Counted from the first letter of the stretch, positions 51,101-64,000 are shown. The stretch is DNA of 64,000 bases from Vanilla planifolia (GCA_023846275.1 JAIUJO010000186.1:119426-183425); one strand, 5' to 3'. Notes: generated by a model not told the origin, from the sequence alone. A program made the numbers and translations.

Positions 51101-54100
51101 TGTATGCAATTGTGTGTTGGTATGTGTGTGTGTTCTTATTGTTCTTGTGAATGTGGGTGGTTCATGTGTGCATGGTTTGTTTATCCATATGTGTTCCTTT
51201 GCATGTGTATTTGTGTTTGTGTGTATGCATGTAGATATGGGCATATGTGTATGGATGTGCATATGTAAGTGTGTGTGTGTGTGTGTATGCATTTGTGCAA
51301 GCATGTGAGTGTGTGGTTGTGTGTATTTAGGTGTGCATGAGCCTATATTGGTGCATATGTCCATGTGACTGTGTGTCTACATGTTTTATTTTTGTGTGGC
51401 TACATGCTTATGAGTGTGAGTGTGTAAGCGTGCATGTGCGTGTATATGCATGTATGTGATTGCGTGTGTGTGTGGATGTTTGTGATTGTGCATGTGTGTG
51501 CATGGGTGCATACATGTGTGCATCTGTGTGTTTATTTAGGTGCATGTGTGTGTGCATGCATTCATGTGTGTGTGGGTGTGTGGGTTTTTGGGTGCAAGTA
51601 CTTGTGCATGTGTATGTATGTTTGTGTATCGATGTGTGTGTGGGTGTATGCTTGCATGTGTGCATGTGTGTATCTGAGAATGCATACATGTTTGTGTGTG
51701 TTATGTGCACATATGTGTGTATGTGTGTGGTTGTGTATGTGGTTATGTGTGTGTGTATGCATGTGTGTGCACTCATGTGCATGTATGCATATGTGTTTAT
51801 GAGTGCATATGTGCATATGTGCATCTGTGCTTATGACTATGTCTACGTGTGTGTGTGTGTGTACTGGTGCATGTCTGTGTATGTGTACGCATGTGTATGT
51901 GGCTATGTGCATGCATGTGTGAACATGTGTTTATTTGTCTAGATGCATGCAGATATGTGCATCCATGTGTATGAGTAATTGCATGTGTGTAGGTTTGTTT
52001 GTGTGCATGAGCATCTGTGCATGTGAGAGAGAGATTATGTGTCTAGAGGTGTGTGTGTGTGGGTACAAGTGCACAGGTGCATGCATGTGTGTCTACATGT
52101 GGGCATGCCCATATAAGTGTGTGTCGATGTGTGTGGGTGGGTGTTTATGTGTATGCATATGTATGTGTGTGCTTGATTGCATGTCTATGCATGTGCATGT
52201 GTGTGTGTGTATGTGGCCGCATCTGTGTGTGTTTATGCTTGTGTGTACATGTGTGCTTATGCATTTATGTGATTGTTCAAATCTATGTGCATTTATGAGC
52301 TCGTGTGTGTGAGCATGTATGTTTGTGAGCATGTGCACATGATTGTGCATATGCATGCATTTGTGGGTGTGTGTGATTGTTTGTGTGCATATTTGTCTAC
52401 AAGTGTGTGTGAACATATGTGTGCATGTGTGTGTGTATTAGCATGCATGCTTGTATGTAAGCATGCATGTGTGAGTGTTTGTATACGTGTGTGCATGTGT
52501 GTGTGTACATGTGTGTGTGTCCATTTGCCTTTGTGTGTGTTTATGAATTATGGTTGTTTTCATTTGTGTATGTGTGTCTGTGTGTGTGGGTGTGTGTGCA
52601 TGTATGTGTGCTTTTACACCTATGTGCTTGTGTGTAGGTGTGGGTGCATGTGCATGTTCATGTGTTTATGTGTAGGTGTGGGTGCATGTGTGCATACATG
52701 CATGTGTGAATGTGTGTGCATGTGTGAGTGCATATGTGCTTGTGTGTGTGTGTGCATGTGTACATGTTTGTACTCACATGTGTGATTATTTGCATGTGTA
52801 CGAACATTTGTGCATGTGTATATTTGTGCTTATGTGTGCCTTGTGTTTGTGCACGTGCTTGTGCATGCATGTATGTGTGAGCATGTTTATGTGTGCATGT
52901 GCATGAGTTTTTGTTTGTGCTTGTGTGTGAATGTGTGCATGTGAGTATACGTGTGTGTATGTGTGCTTGTGTGTGTTTATGAGTACATTTGTAGTTTTGT
53001 GCATGCTATTTGTGTGTGTGTGTTAGTCTATTGGTGCATGTGTGCTTATGTACTGGGTTAGTGCATGAGTGTGTGCTTGCAAGTGAGCGTGCATGTGTTC
53101 AGTTGTTTTAGTGCATCTACTTGTGTGTGTGTGTGTGTGTTCACTTGTGTGTGAATGTGTGTACATGCATTTGTGCATGTGTGTGTGATTGTGTGAGTGC
53201 AGGCATGTGTGTATGTGTGCAAGTCTGTGCATACATGTGTGGTTATATTTGTGTGCATGTGTGGTTGACTATGTGCATCTGTGTGTGTGTGTGTGTGCAT
53301 GCATGTATGTGTATGTTTATGTGTGTTTATGCATAAGTAAGTGTTTGGGTGGGTGTATGTATATGTGTGTGTTTATGCTTGTGCATGTATCTACATGTGT
53401 GTGGGTAAAAGGGATGTGTGCATTTGTGTGTGTAAGTGTATGTGTGTGTGTGCATATGCATGTGTGAGTGGCTACTTGTGTGCGTGCATGCATGTGCCTG
53501 TATCTGTGCATGTGTGTCTATGTCTGTGTGTGCTTGCAAGTGCATGTTTGTGCCAGTATGTGTGTATGTTCGTGTGTGCTTTTGTGTGTGAGTGAGTGTC
53601 TGTGCATGTATATGTCCATATCCTTGTTTCTATGTATGCAACTGTGTTAGCATTCATGTGTGTGTGTGTTTGTGAGCAACTTTGTGCTTATATGTGCATG
53701 TATGTGTGTGTTTATGTGAGTACACATGTGTGTATATGTAAGTGTTCTTGCCTGTCTTTGTTTGTGCAATTGTACCTGTGTGTACATGTTTGAGCTTATC
53801 TGATTGTGTACTTATCGTGTATGTGTGCACACTTGTTTTTGCATGTGTATGTGTGCATGCACTTTTGTGTGCATGTGTCTATGTGTGTGCATGCTCATCT
53901 GTTGGTGTGCATGTGCATTTGCCTATGTGCATGCATATGAGTGTGTGTTTGCGTGTGCAAGTGTGTGTATGTGTGTACTTATGCATGTACAAGTTTGCAC
54001 ATCTATGCATGTCAATATGTTGGCATGTGTTTGCATGTGTGTAGGTATGTGCATGTCTGTGTTTGTGTGCATATATTTGCTTGGGTATAGGTGTTTGTGC

Positions 54101-55543
54101 ATGCACAATTTCTTGTGTGTGTGTGCTTGTGAGAGTGGTTCTTTTATATGTGTGCATATGTATGCATGTGTGTGCATGTGTATGCATATGTGTGCATATG
54201 TGTGTATTTTTATATGTGTACATGCATGCACATTTGTGTATATAAATGTGAATGGGTCTGTGTGCACGTGTGTGTGCATATGTCTATATGTGTATGTGAG
54301 TGTCTGTGCATTATTGTGCGAGTGTGTTCCTGCATGTGTCTGTTTGTGCATGTGTCTATGCAATTATGTGCAAGAGCATGTTTGTATGTATTCGTATAGC
54401 TATGTATGTGCTTGCAAGCATGCTTGTGTGTACGGGCATGTATGTGTGTGAGTACACGTGTTTGTGAGTGTTTGAGCATGTGTATGGATGTGTGTGTGCC
54501 TGTATATGTACATGCATGTGTGCGTGTTTGTTTGTGTGTGTTTGTGGTATGTGTGCATGTTTGTTTGTGGGTGGGTGTGTTTGTCTATGTGTGTGTGCAT
54601 ACATGCACATGTGTGTGTACATGTGTGTGTGATCCTGTGTGTATGTGTGCATGTGAGTATGTGTACACATATGTATAGATGTGATAGTGTGAGTGTGTGC
54701 GTATAGTTATTTTAGTGTGTATATGGGCATGAGTGAGTGTGCATGTGTGTGTATGAACATGTGTGCATGTGTGTGGCTATGTGTATGTGTGTGCTTATAT
54801 GTGCATGTAAGCATAAGTGTGTGTGCATGTATGTGCATCTTTTTATTTGCATGTAAGTGCATGTATGTGTGTATGAGTATGTGTGTGCATATGTGCTTGT
54901 GCATATGTGTCCATGTGTGTGCTTTTGTGTCTGTGTATTTTCATCCACATATGCACATGTATGCATGCCTCTGTGTGAGACTGTATATATGTGTTTGTGC
55001 ATTTATGTGCACTTATGTGTGTGTGGGTGCATGTGCTTGTGCATGTATGTGTGTGCTCATGCATGTGTGTGTTTGTGCATGTATGTGTGTGTTTATATGT
55101 GTGCATATGCAAGTGTGTGTGCTCATGCATATCCATGTGTGAGCACGTGTAAGCCCTATGCATGTGCCCTTATGTTTGCAAGGGAGTGCTTGCATGAGTG
55201 TGTGTTGGTGTGTTTGTGTGCATTTGTGTGCATGGGTGCATGTATGTGCATGGGTGAATGTATGCGTATGTGTGAGTGCATGCATGCTTGCAAGTTTATG
55301 TGGGTGGGTGGGTGTGCATGTGTAAGAATTTGTGTATGTGTGTGCAAGTGTGTTGGTGTGTGCATGTATGCATGCATGTATGTGTGCACATATGCCTATG
55401 TGCACATGTGCATGTGTGTGCATGTATGCACATGTCTATGTATGTATGCACATGTGTGTGTTCATGTTTGTGAGTGGTCATGTGTCTGTATGTGTCTATT
55501 ATGTGTGCCTATGCATGTTTGCATCTATGTCTATGAGCATACT

Positions 55544-55574
<31 letters not shown>

Positions 55575-58500
55575 ATGCACATGTGCATGTGTGTGCATAC
55601 ATGTCCTTATTTGTGTTTGTGTGTGTATTATTGTGCAAGTGTGTGTGCATATTCTTGCATGTCTGTGTTTATGAGTGTCTATGTGTGGGTGTGTGTGCAT
55701 GTGTGTTCATGCATGCACATATGCATGTGTGTTTCTATGTGTGTGTGCATATGTATATGTGTGTGAGTTCATGTGTGTGCGTGTGTGTATCCCTATTTGT
55801 AGTTGTGGTTGTGCACATGCATTTATGTACGTGGGTGTGTGCATGTTTATCTACATGCATTTCATGTGTGCATGCATGTATGCATGTGTATGTGTGTGTA
55901 TGTTTGTGTGTGTATGTGTTTGTGCATACAAATGTGTGTGTGTGTGTAAATATGTGCACATGTGCATGTGGATGAGTGCTTGGTTTCATGTATGTGTTCA
56001 TGTGTGTGGGTGTGTATCCTTCTGTGTGTGCAAGCATGTATGCTTGTGTGTGTCTATGCATATTTGTGTCTGCGTATACCTACACATATGTATATGTGGG
56101 TGCATATGGATTTGTTTGTGTTTGTATGTGTATGTACATGTGTGCATGTGTAGGACTACCTGTGTGTGCATTTATGTGCTTCCTATGCACATAAGCATGT
56201 GTGCATAAAAAAAAGTGCATGGGTGTGTTTGTATGCTTGAAGGCATATACATGTGTGTGCATGTGCATGCATGCGTCTGTGTGTGCTGACATGTGTGTAA
56301 TTATGTGTATGCATATACTTGTGCACATGTTTGTGTGTTTTTGTGTGTTTGTGTGTGTGCATGTGTGTGCACATGTGCTTTCATGAGCATGTGTGTATGT
56401 ACGTATGCACGTGTGAGTGTGAGCCTGTGTGCATGTGCATGTATTTATGTGTGTGCACGTGTGCCTGTGGTTGTGCACATGTGTTTACAGGTGTTTGTGT
56501 GCATGTGCTTGTCTCTATATGTGTGTGAATGCATGCATATGTGCATTGATGTGTGTGTGTGTGCATGCAAATGTGTTTATATTTTTTCATGTGGGTGTGT
56601 GTGCATCCATATATGTGTGTGTTTTGTGTATGCGTATGTGCATATTTTTCATACGTGTGCATCTGTGTGTTTTTATGGTTGTGTGGGAGTGTTTGCATGT
56701 GTTTGTACATATGTGCATGTGCATGGTGTGCACTTGTGTACGTGTAAATATGTGTGTGTGCATGTTTGTGTGTGTGTATGACAGTCTATGTACATGTGAG
56801 TGTGCTTGTAGGGGTGCATGCAAGTGTTGCATGTTTGGTTGTGTGTGCATGCATATATGGGTGTTGGCTTATGTGCTTATATTCTTGTGTGTTTGTATAT
56901 GCATGCACGTATGTGTGTGTGCATGCACACATTTGTGAATTCATGTGTGTAGTGTAGTTGTGGGTTTTTATGTGCATTTGTGTGTGTGTGTGCATGCATG
57001 TGAGTTCATTCTGGTGTCTCTATATGTGTGTGTGTGTGTGTGCTTACATGTGTGTGGTTATGTGTGTGTGTGAGTGCATGTGCATGTGTCATGTGTCCAT
57101 GCATGTATGTGGGGGTCTGTGTACATAAGTGCAAATGTGTGTATGTGAGCCTGCATGCTTATGTGTATGTATTTGATGGTGTGTGTGTGTGTGTGACTTT
57201 GTATTGTGCATGTATATTCATGTATTAGTGTTTCTATCTGTGTGGATGTTATGTGTGTGTGTGTGTGTATGTATGTATGTGTGCTTGTCATAACTTGCAT
57301 GCGTGATTGTGTTGTGTGAATATGTGCACACATGTGTGAGTGTGCATTAACATGTGCTTGTGCATATGTGCACATGTGGATGTGCATCTCTATGTGTGTG
57401 TGTGTGTGTGTGCATGTGCATATGTGTGTATGTGCATGTGTGTGGCTCTGTGTACTTGTTTATGTGCATGTTTATGCATTTGTGTGTGTCTGTGTCTTTG
57501 CATATGCATCTATGTGCATGCATGTGTGTCTTTGTGTATGCATGTGTGCTCGTATGAGTGTGCATGTGTTTGTGCTTGTATGTGTGTACATTTTTGTGTG
57601 TGTATGTGTGTGAGTACATTTGTCTATGTGCATTTGATTTTTTATGTGTGTGTGACATTGTGTGTGCATGCATGTGTGTTTGTGTATGGATGTGTTTGTA
57701 TGGGTGAATGTGTGTATATGTACTTGTGAAAGCATTAGTGTGTTTCTATCTTTGTGCATGTGTGCTAGCATATGCACCTATGTGCATCCGTTCATGTGCA
57801 TGTGTAGAAATGTGGGTGGATGTGTCTTTGCATATGTGTGTGTATGTGTGCACGTGTTTGGGTGTATCTACATGTGTGTGTGTTTGCATGCATGCTTGCA
57901 TTTGTGGATGTGTGTGTGTGTGTTTTTCTATTTGTACATGAACGTGCGTGCGTATGTTTACATGTTTATGCATGTCTCTATGGTTGCATTTTTGTGTATG
58001 TGTGTGTGTGTGCATGCATGTGTTCTAGTATATATGTGTGCATATGTGGGTGTGTGGGAATGTGTTGGTGCATATATGTGTACATGTATATGTGCAAGTG
58101 TGTGTTCATGTGTGTGTGTGTGCATGCATGTTTTGTGTACATGAATATGCATGTGTGTGTGTGTCCACATCAAAGTTCTTGTGTGTGCATGTCTGTGCAT
58201 TTGTGTGTACCTTTGTCAGTGCATGTTTATATGTGTGTGCATGCTTGTGAATGTGCATGTCTGCATGTGCATGCATGTGTGTGTGCGTGTATGAGTGCAT
58301 GTGTGCATATGAGTGCACATATGTATATGCGTGTGCATGTGTGTGTGCATTCAATTATTGGCGTGTGTGCAACTTTATGTCTGTGGATTTGCGTATGCAT
58401 TTGTTTGTGCATGCATGTGTTTGTATTTGTGCATATGCATGCATTTGTCCATACATTTTAGCATGTGTTGATTCATCTATGTGTGTGTGTGTGTATATGC

Positions 58501-61500
58501 ATTTGTGTGGGTGTGTATGCTCATTTTTGTGCAAGAACATGTGTGGGCATGTACGTACATTATTATGATTGCATGTTTTCGTGTGCATGTGTGTGCGTGG
58601 GTGCATGTGTGTGTACAAATGTGTGTACATGCATGTTTGCATGTGTGTGTATGTGCCTATGGGCACGTGTACATTTGTATGTTTGTGTGTCCATGCATAT
58701 GTGTGTGTGTGCATGTGTATGTATGTGTCTGCATGTGCATGTGTAGGTGTGCATGTGTGTGTATGCATGTGCTAGCATGCATGTACGTCAGTATTTGTGT
58801 GTGTGTATGTGGGTGCATGGGTCTATGTGTGTATGTGATTATGTGTGTGTGTGTATGGTCATGTGCAAGTGGGTGTGTGTGTGTACCTGTGTGAGCAAGT
58901 GTTTTTGTGCATGCTTATGTGTGAGTATGTTTATATGTATACATTTGGGAATGTCTGTGTTTGCCAACGTGTGTTTGTGTATGTCTTGATATGTGTACAT
59001 GGGTGTGTTACATGTGTCTATGTGTGCCTGTGTGCATGTATGCTTTTGTGAGTGTTTGTGTTCATGAATGTGTGTGCATATGCAAATTTGTGTGTGTATG
59101 CATGTAAATGTGTGTGTTTTCATGTGTGTTTGTGTCTGTGTGTGTATGTGTGCACATGTAAATGCATCTGTGTGAGTGCATGTGAGTGTGTAACTATGTC
59201 TATGCATGCGATTATGCACGTACATTTGTGTGTGCATGTCTATTTGTGTGTGCATGTGTTTATGTGCATGTGCATGTTTATGTGTTCATTGGAGCATACA
59301 TGTGTGTATGTGTGTGTGTGCATGTGCATGCATGCGTACATGCACGTGTGTGTGTTTATGTGTGTAAGTATGTGTGTGCATATTTGGTTGTGAGTGTGTG
59401 TGCATATGTATAGGCATGAGTGTATTTGGGTGTCTATGCTTGTGTGCATGTTTGTATGTGTGTGCATGTGTGTGCACATGTGTGTGCATATGCGTGTATA
59501 TGTGTGTGCATGTGTGTATATGCTTATGTGTGTGTATGCATGTGTAAGCATATGTGAGTGTTCATTTTTGTGTTGTTGTGTGTTTGTATATGTGCATGCA
59601 TGTATGTGTAAATGTGTGTATTTGTGTGTATTAGCATGTGTTTGTGCATATGTCTTAGTGTGTGTGTGTGTGTGCATGTCTGTTTGACCATTTGTGCTTA
59701 TGTTCATGTCTACATGTGCATTCATAGGTGTGTGGCTCTATATGCAAGTGTGTATATGTATATGTTTGTGTTTATGCTTGTATGTGTGTGTGTGCTTGTG
59801 TGTGTTTGAGTTGAAGTTCCTATGTGTGCATGTGCTTGTGCATGTGTATGTGTGTATACATGTGTGTGTGTGTGCATGATTGTGTTCATGTGTATGGGCA
59901 CATTTGTGTGTGTTCTTGGTGTGCATGTTTGTGTAAGTGTGAGTGTGTGTGCTTGCATGTGCATGTGCATGTAATTATCCATTTATTTGTGTGCTTGTGT
60001 TTGCTTTAAAGCATGTGTTTGTGTGTGTGTGCTTACATGCATGTATGCATTTGTGTCTATAAGTTTGCATGTTTGCTTCTGTGTGTCTACTTGTGTGTAT
60101 GCATGTGTGTGTATGTGGTTTTTTGTGCATGTTTGTGTGTGGGTGTGTGCATGTGATTGCATGTGTATATATAGGTGTATTTATGTGTGTGTGGGTGTAT
60201 GCATGTGTATTTGTTCCATTGTGTATGAGTGTACCTGTGCAAATGCTTACGTGTGTGCATTTGTTTGTGTATGTGCATGTGTGTCTATGTGTGTGCATAT
60301 GTGTCTATGTGTGTGCATATGTGTATATGATCGTGTGTGTGTGTGTGTATGCGTGTGTTTGTGTTTGCTTGTCTATTAGTGCATTTTTGCTTATTTGTGT
60401 GTGAGCATGTGTGTAAGTGTGCATGCACCCACATGTTTTTTCATGTGCATGTGTATATGTATGTGTGCATGTACTTGTGCATGTTTGTGTACATGTTTTT
60501 TATGATATAAATGTATATATATGTGTGCACATGTGAATGTGTGTGTACGTGTGTGCTTGTGAGGGTGTGTATGTTTTTCTGTGTTCACGCATGGGTGTGG
60601 GTGTGTACATACATGTGCTTGTGTGTGTGTGTGCAGGTGTTTATGTGCGAGCATCAGTGTGTCTGTATGTGTGTGTGTGTGTGAATATTTTTATGCATGT
60701 GTATGTGCATGTGCATGAGCATTTCTGCATCTTTGCATGTCTGCATGCACATGCACATATGTGTATTCCTATGTGTGAGTATGTATTTATGTATGTGTGT
60801 GTTTGTGTGTATTTGTACATGAGTGTGCATGTGCTTTTGCATGCATTTTTTTGCCTACTTGTGTGTGTGTGCATATGTGTATGTGTGTGCATCTATGTTT
60901 ACATACATGTGTGTGTGTGCATGCATGTATGTGCACGTGTGTGAGCATGTCTATGTCTCTGCATTTGAAAATGCATGTTTGTTAGAGTGCGTATGCATGT
61001 TTGTGAGAGTTTGTGTGTGCGCATGTTCATGTGCATGTGTTTGTTTGCATGTGAGTTCATGGTTATGCATGTGTGTATATGTGTGCTTGCTTGCACGTGT
61101 GCATTTGTATGTGTTTGTGTTTGAACTTGTGAATGTTTGTGTTTATCTTTGTGTGTGTGTGTGTGTGTATATATGTGAGTATATGTGCATATATGTGTGC
61201 ATGTGTATGTGTGTATGTGTTTCTGTGCTTATGTTTGTGTGGGTATATGCATGTGTGCTTATGTGTATGTGCATCTGTGTGTGTGTGGGGGGGGTGTTTA
61301 TTTGCCTGTGGTTATTTAGTGTAAAGGGGTGTGTGTGTGTATGTGCATGTGTAAGAATATGATTATGCACGTATGTTTCTATCTACATGTGTGTTTGGGT
61401 GTGCATGTAGGTATGTGTCAAAGCACACATGGACATGTGCTTTCACTTATATGTGTGTAATGCATGTGTGTGTACATGTGTGCGGGTATAAATGTCTGTG

Positions 61501-64000
61501 TGAGTACATGTGTTTGCATTTGCACATACGTGTATGCTTGTGTGTGTGCTTTTGTGTGTGTGTGCATGTGCATGCATGTGTGCATTCATATTTCTCTATG
61601 TGCGCATGTGTGAGTGAATGAGAGTGGATGTTTGTATCTATGGCAATATAAATGCACGTGTGTACATAAGTGTATATGCATTAGCATGCATGTCATGTAT
61701 GCATGCTTGCATGTGTGTGTGCTTGTATGTGTGGGTTTATCTGTGTGTTCATGGATGCATGTGTGAGTTTGGGGGGGTGGGTTGTGTATATTGGTGTGTG
61801 TATGTGTGTGCATGTAGACACATGCATATGTGTGTATAGGTGAGTGCATTGGTGCATGTAGGTGTTTGTGTGTGTGCATGTGTGTGTGTAAACCAATACA
61901 CATGTATGTATGACGATGTGTGTTCCTTTACATGTGTAGGTGTGCATACACACGTGTGTGTATTTGTGTGCATGTGTGCTTGTGTGTGTACGCATGCATG
62001 TGTGTATGTCCATGCTTGTGCATCTTTGTGCATGTCCACATGTGCACATCTATGTGTGCTTGAATGCTTGAGTGTGTGTGCGTGTGCCTATGCATGTGTA
62101 GGAATGTCTGTGTGACTTTTAGTATGTGTGTGTCTTGTGTATTCATGTCTATGTACCAATGCATGTGAATGTGTTTGTGTGACCTCATGTGTGCATTTTT
62201 GTATATATGTATATGTAGGTTATGTGTATGTATGTGTGTGTGTGTGCATGCATGTTTGTTTATGTGTGTGCATATGCTTATGTGTGCTTTTGTGTGTATG
62301 TACTTGCATCTATGGTTGTTCTTGTGTGCATGTGTGGTTCGTACATGCTTGTGTTAATGTTGTGCGAGTGTGTAGGCTTGCATTTGCTTATATGTGTGTG
62401 TATGTTCATTATTGTATGCATGTGTGCACCGACACATGCATGTACATGTGTGTATGTTAACGTGCATTTGCATGTGTGTGTGTGTATCTATGTGTTTGCT
62501 TGTGTGAGCATAAGTGTGCACATACATGTGAGTTCATGTGTGCTTCTATTCTTACGTGTATGCATGCACGAGTACATGTGTGTGAGAGTGTGCATGTGTG
62601 CGCTTATGTGTTTGTGGTTTTCTTTTACATGTATGTGTGTGCATACAGGTTCTTGTGTGTGTCTGTGGGTGTGCATGTGTTTAAGTGTGCATGTAAGTTT
62701 GTGCATGTGTTTGTGTGTGAGTTTTATGTGTGTGTGTGTGTGTGTCTATATGTGTGTGTTTGCGTGTATGCGTGCATGTGCATGTGTGTGGTTAGTGCTT
62801 TTAGGTATGTGTTTGTGTGTGTGTGCATGTGTGTGCTCAAGTATATGTGTGAGTGCATGAGTGTGTGTGCATGGGGTCATGTGCATGTGTGCCTCCATGA
62901 GTGCATGACAATGTGAGTGTGTGTGTGTGTGTGCAATGTGCTTGTGCTTATGTTTATGCATGAGTGCATGTGTGCATGAGTGTGTGTGGGTATGTCTGTG
63001 TGGGGCATGCGTGTTTATGTGTGTTATGTAATAGTGTGTGCGAATGTGTGTGTTTGCGTGTGCATGTATTTTCATGCTTTTGTGCATGCATGTTCGTGTG
63101 CATGCATGTGAGTTTTTATGTGTGTTTCTACGTGTGTGTTGGTGTGGTGCATGTGTGTTCCTCTATTTGTGTATTTATGCATGTGTGTGTGTGTACGTAT
63201 ATTTCAATATGTGTCTATTGTTCTATTTGTGCATGCATATGTTTGTGCATCTACATGCATGTGCAACTGAATATACATTCATGTGTGTTTGTGTGCAAAT
63301 GTGTGTCTGTGTGTGTGCATGTGCATGTGTGTTCGTGTGTGTGGGTTGTGTTTATGTATGTTTTTATTTGTGCATTTCTGTGTGCTATGTTTTTGTGTGT
63401 GTGTGCACGCATGGTTTTGTGTGTGTGTGTGTGTGTGTGCGAGTTTGTCTGTGTCAGTACATTCATAAATGAGTGCATGTATGTGTGTGTGAGAGGGTAC
63501 ATAGGTGCGTTTGTTTGTGTGTGTATGTCTACATGTACGTATGTGTGATTGTGCATGAATGTCTACATGTGTGTGCACATGTACGTACATGTGTGTCTGC
63601 TTGTGTGTGCACATGCATATGTGTGTGTGTGTGTGCATGCATTTGTGCATGAGTGTGTGGGCACATGTGTGTATGTTCATGAGTTGTATGTGTTTATGAT
63701 ATTCTTAGATGCTTGTGTTTATTTGTGTGAGCATGTGTGTGTGCATGTTTGTGTGTTGTGCATCTATGTGGGTGTAGGTGTGTGCATATATGTGTGTACA
63801 TATGTGTGTGCATGTCATTGTGATTGTGCATATGTGAGTGCATGTATACATGTGTGTGTTTAAGTATGTGTATGGGTTTGCTTGTATGTACATGTGCATG
63901 TGTGTGTGTGCATGTGTGTATGCATGTGTGTGTTCATGTGTATGTCCACCTGCATATGTGTGTGTGTGTGTGCATGTGCATATTCTAGATTTATGTCTTT
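48115..64000 (+). repeat. TG/CA-rich array following element B
   Basis: The same polarity and texture as the rest. The first 1.3 kb or so matches the array after element A (48,115 with 18,231; 48,690 with 18,890; 49,230 with 19,503). Beyond about 49,700 I cannot place it against any other block here. Local oddities are an island containing AGCTAGCAGCTCTACG (50,052-50,067), A8 at 56,208-56,215, an AT-rich patch at 60,500-60,525 and G8 at 61,287-61,294. No gene, RNA gene or promoter is seen. Confidence 0.85.
60281..60320 (+). repeat. Two-copy direct repeat, period 20 bp
   Basis: GTGTCTATGTGTGTGCATAT is repeated exactly at 60,281-60,300 and 60,301-60,320. Confidence 0.85.

Noticed and set aside
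54857-55975. Open frame of 372 codons on + (and many others of 60-300 codons across the array)
   Set aside because: The translation is a Cys/Val/Met/His string dictated by TGT, GTG, ATG and CAT words. Overlapping frames on both strands are equally open and no frame is favoured. No domain, splice structure or promoter supports a gene.
1-64000. Assembly artefact from uncollapsed haplotypes
   Set aside because: It cannot be excluded. But the copies differ by about a tenth of bases in the LTRs and carry different large deletions, which is more than expected for alleles. Spanning long reads would decide.

Overview
The window holds no convincing cellular gene. About 52 kb of the 64 kb is a degenerate TG/CA-rich array. 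Its + strand is G/T-rich throughout, built mostly of TG steps with scattered CA, TA and a few CG steps, so it runs close to continuous pyrimidine-purine alternation. Two AT-rich islands interrupt it, at 10,594-18,230 and 43,521-48,114. The island hallmarks are those of plant Ty1/copia LTR retrotransposons of the Sirevirus (SIRE/Maximus) type, so a land-plant nuclear genome is the most likely source. The species cannot be named from sequence alone.

Island A (10,594-18,230, minus strand) reads as a decayed but structurally complete element. It has a 5' LTR (16,008-18,230), an initiator-Met tRNA primer site (15,994-16,005), a broken gag (about 14,643-15,891) ending in a CCHC knuckle and a W-V-x-K tail, an internal stretch with no recognisable pol, two polypurine tracts (13,122-13,136 and 12,952-12,962) and a 3' LTR (10,594-12,949). 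LTR ends follow the TGTT...AACA pattern. Island B (43,521-48,114) is the same insertion in another copy. It keeps the 3' LTR, both polypurine tracts and the end of gag, and then jumps into the last 0.4 kb of the 5' LTR. About 3 kb, including the primer site, is missing.

The array is not uniform noise. Unusual words recur in the same order in three long blocks: block 1 (1-10,593), block 2 (about 21,060-30,010) and block 3 (about 30,015-43,520). Blocks 1 and 3 are each followed by the retroelement, and the array on both sides of the two elements matches as well. The simplest history is: an old array, one Sirevirus-like insertion, divergence of its LTRs, then large segmental duplication of array plus element, then separate deletions. 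Block 2 stops almost exactly where the element should begin and is fused there to the start of block 3. From 48,115 to the end the array continues. Its first 1.3 kb or so matches the sequence after island A; the rest has no clear partner here.

Long open frames are abundant on both strands of the array, but they are compositional artefacts (Cys/Val/Met/His runs on one strand, His/Thr runs on the other) and are not annotated as genes. I found no tRNA, rRNA, CRISPR array or bacterial-type gene.
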